NCBI GenBank assembly: GCA_001899065.1
Contig: MKUZ01000022.1
Span: forward strand, 62,001 to 126,000
Length of the DNA stretch: 64,000 bases
Direction: 5' to 3'
DNA from: Devosia sp. 66-22
GTDB lineage: Bacteria; Pseudomonadota; Alphaproteobacteria; Rhizobiales; Devosiaceae
Shown here: in pieces, positions 35,788 through 44,949 of the stretch
Layout: each line of letters begins with the position of its first letter
Position numbering within the stretch: position 1 is the first letter of the stretch
Translations under genes and position numbers: made by a program
Notes under the pieces: model-generated
What the model saw: the letters and a program-made list of their open reading frames with translations, nothing else
Told to the model about the DNA's origin: nothing
Databases searched by the model: none

Positions 35788-35798
35788 AGGAGGCGATC

Positions 35799-36347
35799 AT
35801 GCTGTCCCATTTTCGTCCGGCCCTCGTGCTGATCGTGGTCTTCACCCTGCTGTGCGGCGTCGCCTATCCCCTCGCCATCACCGGCATCGGCCAGGCGGCG
35901 TTCAGCAGCCAGGCCAACGGCTCGCAGATCGTCCGCAACGGCACGCTGCTCGGCTCGGCCCTCATCGGTCAGGCCTTCACCGCCGACCGCTACTTCCACG
36001 GCCGTCCCTCGGCGGTGAACTACGACGCCTCGACCTCCTCGGGCACCAATCTGGGGCCGAGCAGCAAGGCGCTTCTTGCCGCTCTCGCCGAACGGGCCGC
36101 CGCCTATGGCGATGCCACGATCCCGGCCGACCTCGTCACCGCCTCGGGCTCGGGCCTCGATCCCGACCTCTCGCCGGCCGGTGCCGCGGCGCAGATCGCG
36201 CGGGTCGCGGCGGCGCGGGGCATCGACGAAGCCCGCCTGCGCGAGCTTGTCGCAGCTAACACTCGCGGGCCGGACCTGGGTATACTCGGCGAACCCCGGG
36301 TGAACGTCCTCGCCCTCAACCTCGCTTTGGATGCCTTCGCTCCATGA
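35799..36347 (+). CDS. kdpC: KdpC, K+-transporting ATPase subunit C
   Basis: 182 residues with AAGGAGG eight bases upstream. One N-terminal helix ([20 protein letters not shown]) anchors a periplasmic-side domain. Family motifs: [52 protein letters not shown], and [13 protein letters not shown]. KdpC stabilises nucleotide binding by KdpB. Two repeat copies separate it from kdpD. Confidence 0.95.
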   Translation: MLSHFRPALVLIVVFTLLCGVAYPLAITGIGQAAFSSQANGSQIVRNGTLLGSALIGQAFTADRYFHGRPSAVNYDASTSSGTNLGPSSKALLAALAERAAAYGDATIPADLVTASGSGLDPDLSPAGAAAQIARVAAARGIDEARLRELVAANTRGPDLGILGEPRVNVLALNLALDAFAP

Positions 36348-36397
36348 TCGCCGCCGCCGTCTCCCCAGCCACAATTGGAGGAAATGCGCCCTTTGAG

Positions 36398-36500
36398 AGC
36401 CGCGACGCCACCACCCCCACGACGTCATCCCCGCGAAAGCGGGGACCCCTGTTTGCGATGCATGACCGGCAACGGAGGTTCCCGCTTTCGCGGGAATGAC
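36398..36500. repeat. REP-like palindromic repeat, copy 1
   Basis: About 103 bases beginning AGCCGCGACGCC. They contain the palindromic unit CCCCGCGAAAGCGGGG (in CGTCATC...GACC) and, about 45 bases on, the inverted partner TTCCCGCTTTCGCGGGAATG. Each unit is itself a hairpin, and the two can pair with each other, as in REPIN-type elements. GTCATCCCCGCGAAAGCGGG-type repeats are widespread in proteobacterial intergenic DNA. Confidence 0.8.
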
Positions 36501-36539
36501 CCTGTGAAAGAGCCGCACCCACTGGCATCGCTCCCCGTG

Positions 36540-36641
36540 AGCCGCGACGCCGCCACCCCCACGACGTCATCCCCGCGAAAGCGGGGACCTCTGTTTGTGA
36601 CCCACCCCCGACCACGGAGGTTCCCGCTTTCGCGGGAATAG
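36540..36641. repeat. REP-like palindromic repeat, copy 2
   Basis: A second copy in the same orientation, 39 bases after the first, sharing the opening AGCCGCGACGCC, the CCCCGCGAAAGCGGGG hairpin and the closing TTCCCGCTTTCGCGGGAAT. The central spacer differs (CTCTGTTTGTGACCCACC here). It ends five bases before the kdpD start, so the ribosome-binding region of kdpD lies within the repeat. Confidence 0.8.
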
Positions 36642-36645
36642 CCCG

Positions 36646-39312
36646 GTGGAAGACACGCGCCCCGATCCCGCCTCCTTCCTGCCCGAAGCCTCGCGCGGGG
36701 AGCGGGGCCGGCTGAAGATTTTCCTCGGCGCCTCGCCGGGGGTAGGCAAGACCTACGCCATGCTGCAGGAAGCCGCGGCCCGCGCCCGGCAGGGCGTCGA
36801 TGTCGTGGTGGCGCTGGTCGAAACGCATGGCCGCGCCGAAACCACGGCGCTGCTGGCCGGCCTCGAGCTCCTGCCGCGCAAGAGCATCGACTATCGCGGC
36901 CAACAGCTCGAGGAGTTCGACCTCGATGCGCTGCTGGCGCGACGGCCACAGCTCGCGCTGATCGACGAGCTGGCCCACACCAACGTTCCCGGCTCGCGCC
37001 ATGTGAAGCGCTGGCAGGACGTGATGGAGGTGCTCGACGCCGGCATCGACGTCACCACGGCGCTCAACATCCAGCACATCGAATCGCTCAACGATGCGGT
37101 GGCGCGTATTTCGGGCGTCCGCGTGCAGGAGACGGTGCCCGACGAAGTGATGGCACGCGCCGACGAGATCGAGCTGATCGACCTGCCGCCGCAGGAGCTG
37201 ATCAACCGGCTGCGTGACGGCAAGGTCTATCGCGCCGGTGCGGTGGGTCGCGCCCTCGACAATTTCTTCACCCGCCCCAATCTGACGGCGCTGCGCGAGC
37301 TGGCGCTGCGCGCCGCGGCCAGCCGCGTCGACGCCGACATGCTCTCGCTGATGCAGCAGAACGCCACCACCGGGCCCTGGCCGACGCAGGAGCGGCTGCT
37401 GGTCTGCATCAATGAGAGCCCTGTCGCCAAGTCGCTGGTGCGCGCCGCCAAGCGCATGGCCGATCGGGGCGGCATTCCGTGGATTGCGGTCACCGTCGTC
37501 ACGCCGCGGCACGAGGCGCTGCCCGACGCGGCGCGCCGCCTTACCAACGAAGCGCTGCAGCTTGCCGAGACGCTGGGCGGCGAGACCGTGACGCTGCGCG
37601 CCGAAGAGGCGGTGGCGCGCGAGCTCGTCGCCTTTGCCTGGGCGCGCAATGTCACGCGCCTGCTCGTCGGCCGGCCGCGGCCACGCCACTGGTGGGCGTG
37701 GAACCGCGAAGCCGTGGCCGATCGGCTGCTCGACACCGCGCACGATTTCGAGGTGACGATGGTGGCGGGCGAAACGACCGATCGCGGCGCCATCTTCCGC
37801 CTGCCGCGCCTCAGCCTCTCCTGGCAGGCGGTCGCGGCCGGGCTCGGCGGCGCCCTTGTCGCGACGCTTCTCGCCTGGGGCATCGACGCCATCGAGCTTG
37901 TCGATCCCGGTACGCTCTCGGTGGTCTATCTCGTCGTCGTCCTCGCGGTCGGCGCGCGCTATGGACTCGTGCCGGCACTCGCCACCGCGCTGGTTTCGTT
38001 CCTTGCCTACAACTTCTTCTTCACCGAGCCGCGCTTCAGCTTCGCCATCGCCGAGTTCGACTCGGTCGTCGCCATCGTCATCTTCCTCGTGGGCGCCTTG
38101 TTCACCGGCACGCTCGCCGGCCGCCTGCGCCAGCAGGTCGCGACGCTGCGGCTCAACCAGCGCCGCACCGAAATGCTCTACGACTTCGCCAAGCGCATCG
38201 CCGCCAAATCCGACCTCGACGACGTGCTCTATGCCGGTGCCTATCACATCGCGGCGACGCTCAACTGCAACGCGCTGATCCTCATGCCGGGTGCATCCGG
38301 CGAGCTCGAGCAGGTGCAGGGCTATCCCTCGATCGAGGAAGAGCTCGAGCCGCGCGCCGCCGCTGCCGCGCGCTGGGCCTACGACCGGAACGAGCCCGCC
38401 GGCGCCGGCACAACCACGCTGCCCACCTCCGAGTGGATGTTCGTTCCACTCGCCGCCGCCACGCCGCTCGGCGTCGTCGGACTGCAGTTCGCCGATCCGC
38501 GGCGCGGCGCCGATCCCGACGTGCGCCGGCTGCTCAAGGCGGTCGAGGACCAGGTGGCCGTCGCCGTCGAGCGGACGCGCATGGCCGCCGACCTCCAGAC
38601 CATGCGCGTCGAGGCGGAAGGCGAGAAACTGCGCTCGGCGCTGCTCAATTCACTGAGCCATGATCTCCGCACGCCGCTGGTGTCGGTGATCGGCTCGCTC
38701 ACCGGCCTTGAGGGCGAGCTGCCCGAGGCCGCGCGTCGCGCTCTTGTCGAAGCGGGCCTCGACGAAGCGCGGCGCCTCGACCGTTACGTGCAGAACCTGC
38801 TCAACATGACCCGTATCGAGTACGGTGCGCTCAAGCCCCGGCGCAGCGCCGTCGATGCCGGCGAGCTGATCGGCACGGCGCGCGCCGATCTGCGCACGGC
38901 GCTCGCCGGCCACGCCATCGACGTCGCGCTGCCTCCCGATCTGCCGCGGCTCGATGTCGACCCGGTGCTCATCGGCCAGGCGCTGACCAATGTGCTCGAG
39001 AACGCCACCAAATACGCCCCGCCCGGCTCGACCATCACCATCGAGGGCCATGCCGCCGGCCGCGTCGTGACGCTTGCCGTCACCGACCAGGGGCCGGGCA
39101 TTCCCGCGGCCGAGCGCGAGAAGGTGTTCGACCTCTTCTACCGCGTCACCGAGGGCGACCGGCGCCCCACCGGCACCGGCCTCGGCCTTGCCATCGTGCG
39201 CGGCTTCATCGAGGCTCATGGCGGTGCGGTTCGCGCTTTGGCCGGTCCCGACGGCCGCGGCACCCGTATCGAGCTCGACCTGCCCGTGGCCGCCCCGATG
39301 AGCGCTCCATGA
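36646..39312 (+). CDS. kdpD: KdpD, osmosensitive K+ channel sensor kinase
   Basis: 888 residues from a GTG at 36646; no ATG is available before the conserved start. The KdpD domain (about 20-230) has KIFLGASPGVGKTYAMLQEA and DELAHTNVPGSRHVKRWQDV. A USP-like domain follows (about 245-370), then four membrane helices at about 395-500, a GAF-like region (about 505-640), and a kinase core with His672 in LSHDLRTPLVSVIGSL, VLENATKYAPPG and GTGLGLAIVRG. It senses low K+ or turgor and phosphorylates KdpE. A REP-like element occupies the upstream region where a ribosome site should be. Confidence 0.95.
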   Translation: MEDTRPDPASFLPEASRGERGRLKIFLGASPGVGKTYAMLQEAAARARQGVDVVVALVETHGRAETTALLAGLELLPRKSIDYRGQQLEEFDLDALLARRPQLALIDELAHTNVPGSRHVKRWQDVMEVLDAGIDVTTALNIQHIESLNDAVARISGVRVQETVPDEVMARADEIELIDLPPQELINRLRDGKVYRAGAVGRALDNFFTRPNLTALRELALRAAASRVDADMLSLMQQNATTGPWPTQERLLVCINESPVAKSLVRAAKRMADRGGIPWIAVTVVTPRHEALPDAARRLTNEALQLAETLGGETVTLRAEEAVARELVAFAWARNVTRLLVGRPRPRHWWAWNREAVADRLLDTAHDFEVTMVAGETTDRGAIFRLPRLSLSWQAVAAGLGGALVATLLAWGIDAIELVDPGTLSVVYLVVVLAVGARYGLVPALATALVSFLAYNFFFTEPRFSFAIAEFDSVVAIVIFLVGALFTGTLAGRLRQQVATLRLNQRRTEMLYDFAKRIAAKSDLDDVLYAGAYHIAATLNCNALILMPGASGELEQVQGYPSIEEELEPRAAAAARWAYDRNEPAGAGTTTLPTSEWMFVPLAAATPLGVVGLQFADPRRGADPDVRRLLKAVEDQVAVAVERTRMAADLQTMRVEAEGEKLRSALLNSLSHDLRTPLVSVIGSLTGLEGELPEAARRALVEAGLDEARRLDRYVQNLLNMTRIEYGALKPRRSAVDAGELIGTARADLRTALAGHAIDVALPPDLPRLDVDPVLIGQALTNVLENATKYAPPGSTITIEGHAAGRVVTLAVTDQGPGIPAAEREKVFDLFYRVTEGDRRPTGTGLGLAIVRGFIEAHGGAVRALAGPDGRGTRIELDLPVAAPMSAP

Positions 39313-39998
39313 CCTCGCCCCGCATCCTCGTCGTCGAAGACGAAATGCCCATCCGCCGCTTCCTCCGCATCGCGCTCGAGAGCGCCGGGATGACGATGCT
39401 CGAGGCCGATCGCGGCCGGCTCGGCATCGAACGTGCCGCCACCGAAGCGCCCGACGTGGTCGTGCTCGACCTGGGCCTCCCCGACATGGACGGCAGGGAC
39501 GCCATCCTCGCTATCCGCGAGTGGAGCCAGATGCCCATCCTCGTGCTCTCGGTGCGCGACGCCGAGACCGACAAGATCGCCGCGCTCGACGCCGGCGCCG
39601 ACGATTACGTCACCAAGCCCTTCGCCACCGGCGAGCTGCTGGCGCGACTTCGTGCGCTTTTGCGCGCGCGTCGACCCCAAAGTGTTGAAACTTCGGCCCT
39701 GCGTTTCGAGGATATCGTCATCGATTTTGCCGCCCACACGGTCACCCGCGGCGGCGCCAATGTCGGCCTGACCCGCAAGGAGTTCGACGTCCTGGCGCTG
39801 CTTGCCCGGCACGCCGGCCGGCTGGTCACGCACAGGCAGCTCCTCACCACCGTCTGGGGCCCCGCCCATACCGCCGACACGCACTACCTGCGCATCGCCA
39901 TCGGCCACATCCGCGAAAAGCTCGGCGACCCCGCCGCCAACCCCCGCTTCATCATCACCGACCCCGGCGTCGGCTACCGCCTGCTCGTTCTCGCCTGA
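39309..39998 (+). CDS. kdpE: KdpE, OmpR-family response regulator
   Basis: 229 residues; the ATG overlaps the kdpD stop as ATGA. The receiver has ILVVEDE and the phosphorylated Asp54 in VVVLDLGLPDMDG, and GADDYVTKPF. A winged-helix DNA-binding domain ends in RIAIGHIREKLGDP and ITDPGVGYRLL. It activates the kdp operon; two box-like repeats at 31762-31815 are plausible targets. The DeoR gene converges 25 bases later. Confidence 0.96.
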   Translation: MTSPRILVVEDEMPIRRFLRIALESAGMTMLEADRGRLGIERAATEAPDVVVLDLGLPDMDGRDAILAIREWSQMPILVLSVRDAETDKIAALDAGADDYVTKPFATGELLARLRALLRARRPQSVETSALRFEDIVIDFAAHTVTRGGANVGLTRKEFDVLALLARHAGRLVTHRQLLTTVWGPAHTADTHYLRIAIGHIREKLGDPAANPRFIITDPGVGYRLLVLA

Positions 39999-40023
39999 TA
40001 GAAATTACAGCAATATCAGGGAG

Positions 40024-40803
40024 TTAGACCGGATCAGGCGCCAGCTCGGCAATCAGTAGGTCCACCCCCGCATTGGCGATCGCCTGCCGCCAGCGCGCCG
40101 GGACGGGGTCCGCGATCACGTGCGAGAGGTTGGACACTGTGCCGACCACGAAGGTGGCGTTCCGTCCGAACTTGCTGGCGTCCACCAGCGCAATGCGTTG
40201 CCGGGAACGGGCCAGCATGCGCGTATTGAGGCTGGCCTCGGCCAGGTCGCCCGTCGAAATGGTCAGGTCGTCGCCGACCGCCCCGGCGCCCATGAACAGC
40301 TGGTCGAAATGCATGCGGTCGAGCTGTGATTCGGCGATCGGACCGACGATGCAGGCATTGGCCGGCCGGACTTCGCCGCCGAGGATCATCACGGCGACAC
40401 CCGGTACGCCCATCAGCTCCTGCGCCACCGGCAGGCCGTTGGTGACGGCCGTCAGCGGCATCGGCTCGAGCCGCAGCCGCCGCGCCAGCTGCAATACGGT
40501 CGTGCCGGCATCGAGGAAGATGGTCGTGTGCGGCCGCAGCATGCCGAACGCCAGGTCGGCGATGGCGCGCTTGGCGGCGATGTTGGCACTTTCGCGCAGG
40601 CCGAAGGCAAGCTCCGTGCTCGCGCCCTGCGCCAGCCGCGCGCCGCCATGGACGCGCTCGATCAGGCCCTGTTTCTCGAGCGTGAGCAGGTCGCGGCGGA
40701 CCGTGGCGATCGAGGCGCCGACGGCCTCGCACATGTCGCCAATGGCCATCTGGCCATTGGTGTAGAGCTGCTGCCGGATTGCACCGAGACGATCGATCTT
40801 CAC
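40024..40803 (-). CDS. DeoR-family transcriptional regulator
   Basis: 259 residues from a GTG at 40803, preceded by a run of six Gs and the only start that gives a standard N-terminus (KIDRLGAIRQQLYTNGQM). The helix-turn-helix reads CEAVGASIATVRRDLLTLE, then LIERVHGGARL. The effector domain has IFLDAGTTVLQLARRL, VTNGLPVAQEL, ILGGEVRPANACIVGP and LVDASKFGR. DeoR regulators usually sense phosphorylated sugars. It is divergent from the amino-acid importer cluster at 41016-48604 and probably represses it. Confidence 0.9.
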   Translation of the reverse strand: MKIDRLGAIRQQLYTNGQMAIGDMCEAVGASIATVRRDLLTLEKQGLIERVHGGARLAQGASTELAFGLRESANIAAKRAIADLAFGMLRPHTTIFLDAGTTVLQLARRLRLEPMPLTAVTNGLPVAQELMGVPGVAVMILGGEVRPANACIVGPIAESQLDRMHFDQLFMGAGAVGDDLTISTGDLAEASLNTRMLARSRQRIALVDASKFGRNATFVVGTVSNLSHVIADPVPARWRQAIANAGVDLLIAELAPDPV

Positions 40804-40946
40804 CGCATTTCCCCCCAAGCGGACGCCCCGCCGGCATGACACGAGCGCGATGGCATCGCTTCAAGCCTATAGCGTCAAGAAATCACGTTCGCTAGTCGCG
40901 ACGCGCCAATCGCTCAAAAACGGTCATCTTTTTTGTAGTTATGTGA

Positions 40947-40976
40947 TTGACGATGGCCACATTGCGGCTTTAGCAT
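40947..40976 (+). promoter_or_regulatory. Promoter of the DeoR-controlled cluster
   Basis: TTGACG (40947-40952), 18 bases, then TAGCAT (40971-40976). It lies 40 bases before the first permease start in the divergent region, after an AT-rich stretch (CATCTTTTTTGTAG). Good -35, moderate -10. No DeoR operator repeat was clearly seen. Confidence 0.5.
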
Positions 40977-41015
40977 TCCCACCCATCGGCAAGATGGTGC
41001 CGGCGGTTGGGGTCA

Positions 41016-41702
41016 ATGCGGATCGATTTCTCTCCGGTGCTTTCGCGCCTGGACTATCTGCTGGAAGGGCTGGCGGTGACGGTGCTCGTCGCCGTGGCGG
41101 CCATTTTCCTCAGCTTCGCGCTCGGCCTGCTGCTCGCCATCTGCCGCATTTCCCGCACTCGCGGGCTGCGCATCTTCGCGTCGGTCTACATCGATGTGTT
41201 CCGAAACACGCCGTTCATCGTCCAGCTCTTTTTTCTCTACTACGGCCTCCCCGAAATCGGGATTCCAACCGACCCGATGCCGACCGGCATTCTAGCGCTG
41301 AGCCTCGCCTGTGCCGCGGGCAATGCCGAGATCATCCGCGCAGGAATCGAGACGGTGTCGAAGGGCATTGTCGATGCGGGGCGCTCGTTCGGCATGTCCG
41401 GCTATCAGATCTACCGCTACCTCATCCTCCCCAACGCGCTGCGCATTGCGTGGCGGCCGCTCGGGAACGCGTTCGTCAACCTCGTGCTGACCACGTCGGT
41501 CCTGTCGACGATCACCGTCAATGATCTCGCGGGCAACGCGGCCAATGTGTCGGCCGAAACCTTCAAGCCCTTCGAGGTCTATCTGACGGTGCTGGTCACC
41601 TATTGCGCGGTCACCTTCACGGTCTCCGGGATCGTCAATTCCATCTATGCGCTGCTGTTCTCACGCGTTGCGGAGCGTCCGGTGATGCGGGGGCACGCAT
41701 GA
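41016..41702 (+). CDS. Polar amino-acid ABC permease 1
   Basis: 228 residues from the ATG at 41016 (an in-frame TTG at 41007 is possible). Membrane helices start with YLLEGLAVTVLVAVAAIFLS. YIDVFRNTPFIVQLFFLYYGLP and the coupling motif GIVDAGRSFGMSGYQIYRYLILP mark the HisM/GlnP family for polar amino acids and opines. Its stop overlaps the next permease start as ATGA. Confidence 0.92.
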   Translation: MRIDFSPVLSRLDYLLEGLAVTVLVAVAAIFLSFALGLLLAICRISRTRGLRIFASVYIDVFRNTPFIVQLFFLYYGLPEIGIPTDPMPTGILALSLACAAGNAEIIRAGIETVSKGIVDAGRSFGMSGYQIYRYLILPNALRIAWRPLGNAFVNLVLTTSVLSTITVNDLAGNAANVSAETFKPFEVYLTVLVTYCAVTFTVSGIVNSIYALLFSRVAERPVMRGHA

Positions 41703-42382
41703 TCTACCAGAACCTCGAATTCAGCATCGCAGACCTCTATCTGCTCTGGCGCGGCCTGCAGTGGACGTTGCTCGTGTGGAGCGTCTCGATGGCACTGGGG
41801 ATCGGGCTCGGCTTCGTCCTGTCGCTGATCCGCCATGCGCGGATTCCGGTACTCGCCCAGATGGTGGTGGTGTTCGTTGAGACCTTCAGGAACTCGCCGC
41901 TGCTCGTGCAGCTTTTCCTCGTCTTCTACGGCCTGCCGATGGTCACTCCCTTCGCGCCGGGGCCGGCGGAGGCCGCGATCTTTACGCTGTCGATCAATAC
42001 CGCGGCGTTCACCGTCGTAAACCTCGTGGCGGCGCTGGATGCCATCCCGCGCGGCCAGTGGCAGGCAGCGTCGTCCTTCGGCCTGAGCTATCGACAGACC
42101 ATGCTCTATGTCGTGCTGCCGCAGGCCATTCGGACGGCCATTCCGCCCACCATGAACCTCGCCATCAGCCAGCTGCAGACCACGTCCCTGGTGTCGATCA
42201 TCGGCGTGACCGATCTCACCCGCTCGGGCCTCGTGCTCTACACGCGCACGCTCAAGCCCTTCATCATCTGGCCGATCATCGGCCTCGTCTACTTCATCCT
42301 CGCCAAGGTTCTCTCTCTCCTCGCCGCGCGTGTCGAACGCCGGCTGCAGGCGAAGAACACCTGGTTCGAAGCTGCCGCATGA
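41699..42382 (+). CDS. Polar amino-acid ABC permease 2
   Basis: 227 residues. FVETFRNSPLLVQLFLVFYGLP and GQWQAASSFGLSYRQTMLYVVLP repeat the family's features, and the two permeases form a heterodimer. The start at 41699 overlaps the previous stop. The ATPase begins 10 bases after its TGA. Confidence 0.92.
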   Translation: MIYQNLEFSIADLYLLWRGLQWTLLVWSVSMALGIGLGFVLSLIRHARIPVLAQMVVVFVETFRNSPLLVQLFLVFYGLPMVTPFAPGPAEAAIFTLSINTAAFTVVNLVAALDAIPRGQWQAASSFGLSYRQTMLYVVLPQAIRTAIPPTMNLAISQLQTTSLVSIIGVTDLTRSGLVLYTRTLKPFIIWPIIGLVYFILAKVLSLLAARVERRLQAKNTWFEAAA

Positions 42383-42392
42383 GGCTCGCCCA

Positions 42393-43115
42393 ATGATCGA
42401 AATCGACAATGTCGACAAACACTACGGCAACCTTCAGGTGCTGAGCGCGGTGTCGATGCAGTTCCAGGACGGCGAGGTGACGGCGATCCTGGGGCCGAGC
42501 GGCGCTGGCAAGTCGACGCTCATCCGCTGCATCAACTGCCTCGAGTTGATCTCGCAGGGCGATATCCGGGTCGATGGCATGTCGGTGCTCGACAAGCATC
42601 GCACGGCGGAGATCCAGAAGCGCACCTCGATGGTGTTCCAGCACTTCAATCTCTACCCGCACCTCACGGCGCTCGGGAACATCACGCTCGCACCGACCAA
42701 GGTCCTCCGCCAAAGCCGTGCGCAGGCCGAGGCCAAGGCCATGGAGCTGCTCAAGATGGTGGGCCTTGAAAACAAGGCCAAACGCTATCCGGCCGAGCTT
42801 TCCGGTGGCGAGCAGCAGCGCGTCGGCATCTGCCGCGCCCTCGCGATGAATCCCCGTCATCTGCTGCTCGATGAGGTCACTTCGGCCATCGACCCCGAAA
42901 TGACGGCGGAGGTCCTGCGGGTCATCGAGGATCTCGCGGGGCAGGGCACGACGATGATTCTCGTCACGCACGAGATAGAATTCGCCCGGCGCGTCGCCGA
43001 TCGCGTCGCCTTCATGGAGCGCGGCAGCCTCGTCGCGCATCAGGACGCCGATACGTTCTTCAATCGGCAGTCGGACGAACGCATCGCCCGCTTCATCGAC
43101 AAGATGAAGCACTGA
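42393..43115 (+). CDS. Polar amino-acid ABC ATPase (GlnQ/HisP type)
   Basis: 240 residues from the ATG at 42393; a longer reading from 42330 would overlap the permease. Walker A GPSGAGKSTLIRCINCLE, VFQHFNLYPHLTALGNI, signature LSGGEQQRVGICRALA, Walker B HLLLDEVTSAIDPEM and VTHEIEFARRVADRV. The usual DEPTSALD reads DEVTSAID here, a mild but odd change. It powers the two permeases upstream and belongs to the amino-acid, not the sugar, branch. Confidence 0.93.
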   Translation: MIEIDNVDKHYGNLQVLSAVSMQFQDGEVTAILGPSGAGKSTLIRCINCLELISQGDIRVDGMSVLDKHRTAEIQKRTSMVFQHFNLYPHLTALGNITLAPTKVLRQSRAQAEAKAMELLKMVGLENKAKRYPAELSGGEQQRVGICRALAMNPRHLLLDEVTSAIDPEMTAEVLRVIEDLAGQGTTMILVTHEIEFARRVADRVAFMERGSLVAHQDADTFFNRQSDERIARFIDKMKH

Positions 43116-43116
43116 C

Positions 43117-44040
43117 ATGCTGATCGTCACCAACCACGAAGGCGGCGTCGGTATCGGCGAGACCGCCAAAGCCCTTCGCGACGGGCGTCCGGCACTCGAT
43201 GCGGCCGAGGCCGGCGTGCGTCTCGTCGAGGTCGACCCAGCGATCCGCAGCGTCGGCTACAACTCCTGGCCCAACATTCTGGGGCAGGTCGAGCTCGATG
43301 CTGCCGTGATGGATGGCACGACGCTGCGCACCGGTGCCGTGGGCGGCCTGGTGGGCTATCGCAATCCGGTCTCGGTCGCGCGCGCCGTGATGGAACGTCT
43401 GCCGCACGAGATCCTTGTCGGTGCCGGGGCGGCGCGGTTCGCGGCCGAGATCGCAGCGGAGCGCCTCGACAACCTCACGCCCGCCGCCCACGCCACCTGG
43501 CAGCGCGTCCTCAACGAATCCCTCGACGAGCGCCAGCGGGCCGCGTTTCCCGACATCCCATTGTCGGAGCTCTGCCAGCGCGCCACCGACCCCGAGTATC
43601 AAAAGGACACGACCGTGTTTCTCGCGATCGACGGGCAGGGCGGCATGGCCAGCGCGGTGAGCACATCGGGCTGGGCGTGGAAGTATCCGGGGCGTCTGGG
43701 CGACAGCCCCATCATCGGCGCGGGTTCCTATGCCGATGCGGCCTATGGCGCCTGCGCCTGTACGCATACGGGCGAAATGACGATCCGCGCCGGCACGTCG
43801 CGCGCCGTCGTCCTCTATCTCAAAATGGGCCTCAGCCTCGAAGACGCACTCTTTGAAGCCGGACGCGATCTGCGCCGCCTCAAGGGCGGCCTCATTCGCG
43901 GCGTGGCCCTGCATGCAATCGATGCCCAAGGCAACCATCGCGTCGCCTCGTTCGGCGAAGCCAAGGGTGTCGACTACTGGATCTGGGAACATGGAATGGC
44001 GGCCCCTGAGCGGCGCGTCGCCATGCACCTTGATGTCTGA
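43117..44040 (+). CDS. Glycosylasparaginase-like Ntn hydrolase
   Basis: 307 residues of the family of N4-(beta-N-acetylglucosaminyl)-L-asparaginase and isoaspartyl peptidase. The nucleophile is Thr165, exposed by cleavage after Asp164 in YQKDTTVFLAID; GRLGDSPIIGAGSYAD and ACTHTGEMTIRAG downstream match glycosylasparaginase. The enzyme splits GlcNAc-asparagine into aspartate and amino sugar, or isoaspartyl dipeptides. No signal peptide, so it works on imported substrate. It starts one base after the ATPase stop, inside an amino-acid importer operon. Which substrate applies is not decided by the sequence. Confidence 0.85.
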   Translation: MLIVTNHEGGVGIGETAKALRDGRPALDAAEAGVRLVEVDPAIRSVGYNSWPNILGQVELDAAVMDGTTLRTGAVGGLVGYRNPVSVARAVMERLPHEILVGAGAARFAAEIAAERLDNLTPAAHATWQRVLNESLDERQRAAFPDIPLSELCQRATDPEYQKDTTVFLAIDGQGGMASAVSTSGWAWKYPGRLGDSPIIGAGSYADAAYGACACTHTGEMTIRAGTSRAVVLYLKMGLSLEDALFEAGRDLRRLKGGLIRGVALHAIDAQGNHRVASFGEAKGVDYWIWEHGMAAPERRVAMHLDV

Positions 44041-44082
44041 CGAAGTCAAAGGATGCCGGCAACGGCGACAAGGAGGAATGAA

Positions 44083-44874
44083 ATGAAGAAATCATGGATC
44101 ACGTCCGCAATCGCGGGGATCGTCCTGCTGTGCGGCAATGTGGGTGCCGCGCAGGCCGACGATCTGCAAAAGATCATCGACGCCAAGACGGTCCGCGCCG
44201 GCATCTGCCTGACGTCGGAGCCGGCGGGCTTCCGCGACGCCGACAACAATCCCAAGGGCTATGACGTCGACGTGGCAAACATGCTCGCCGAGCAACTCGG
44301 CGTGGCGCTCGAGATCGTCGAGGTTGAGGGTTCGACCCGCATCCCGATGCTGTTGTCGGACAAGATCGACGTCATCATCTGCAACATCACGGCCACAACC
44401 GAGCGCGCCAAGTCGGTCGACTTCTCGTTCCCGTACCTGCGCACCGGTATCCGCCTGCTCGTCCAGAAGGACGGCGGCATCACCGGCTTCCAGGATCTCG
44501 CCGGCAAGAAGGTCGTCGTCGGCCGCGGTACGACCGGCGAAGCCATGGTCAAGCAGCGCGCCCCTGAGGCGGAGCTGGTCTACATCGAGAACCCCGGCGA
44601 TGCGATCCTGCAGATGCGCCAGAAGAAGGCCGACGCCTATATCGAGGACAGCCTCGGCATCGACTGGATCGCCAAGACCTATCCGGACCAGCTGATGAGC
44701 CTGCCCGAAACCTACTCGTCCGATCCGATCACGCTGGGCATCCGCAAGGACAATCCGAGTTTCCTGCGCTGGCTCGATCTGTTCGCGTCGACCTACGTGT
44801 CGTCGGGACGCTATGACGAAACCTACCGCAAGTGGTGGGGCACCGAAGCTCCCAAGCTCAACGCGGTCTGGTAA
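44083..44874 (+). CDS. Polar amino-acid ABC binding protein
   Basis: 263 residues with a perfect AGGAGG seven bases before the ATG and a signal peptide (SAIAGIVLLCGNVGAAQA). Family marks: KIIDAKTVRAGICLTSEPAG, KGYDVDVANMLAEQLGV, IICNITATTERAKSVDFSFPY, and GTTGEAMVKQRAPEAE. It is the HisJ/GlnH-type receptor for the permeases encoded at 41016-42382. Its ligand pocket cannot be read, but the adjacent glycosylasparaginase suggests an asparagine derivative. Confidence 0.92.
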   Translation: MKKSWITSAIAGIVLLCGNVGAAQADDLQKIIDAKTVRAGICLTSEPAGFRDADNNPKGYDVDVANMLAEQLGVALEIVEVEGSTRIPMLLSDKIDVIICNITATTERAKSVDFSFPYLRTGIRLLVQKDGGITGFQDLAGKKVVVGRGTTGEAMVKQRAPEAELVYIENPGDAILQMRQKKADAYIEDSLGIDWIAKTYPDQLMSLPETYSSDPITLGIRKDNPSFLRWLDLFASTYVSSGRYDETYRKWWGTEAPKLNAVW

Positions 44875-44895
44875 CATCAATCAACTAAGCGACAT

Positions 44896-44926
44896 CGCCG
44901 CGCTTCGTCTTTCGCGAAGCGCGGCG
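44896..44926 (+). promoter_or_regulatory. Strong hairpin after the amino-acid binding protein
   Basis: A perfect 12-base-pair stem (44896-44907 with 44915-44926, arm CGCCGCGCTTCG) with a 7-base loop, followed by TCTTGACG. It lies 21 bases after the binding-protein stop and 23 before the next start. It is either a terminator or an attenuator that splits transport genes from the enzymes downstream. Confidence 0.65.
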
Positions 44927-44949
44927 TCTTGACGACTGCAGGAGGCACT

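Noticed and set aside
36398-36641. Repeats as a possible CRISPR array or insertion sequence
   Set aside because: Only two copies of about 100 bases, internally palindromic, without regular spacers or a transposase gene. They fit REP/REPIN elements better.
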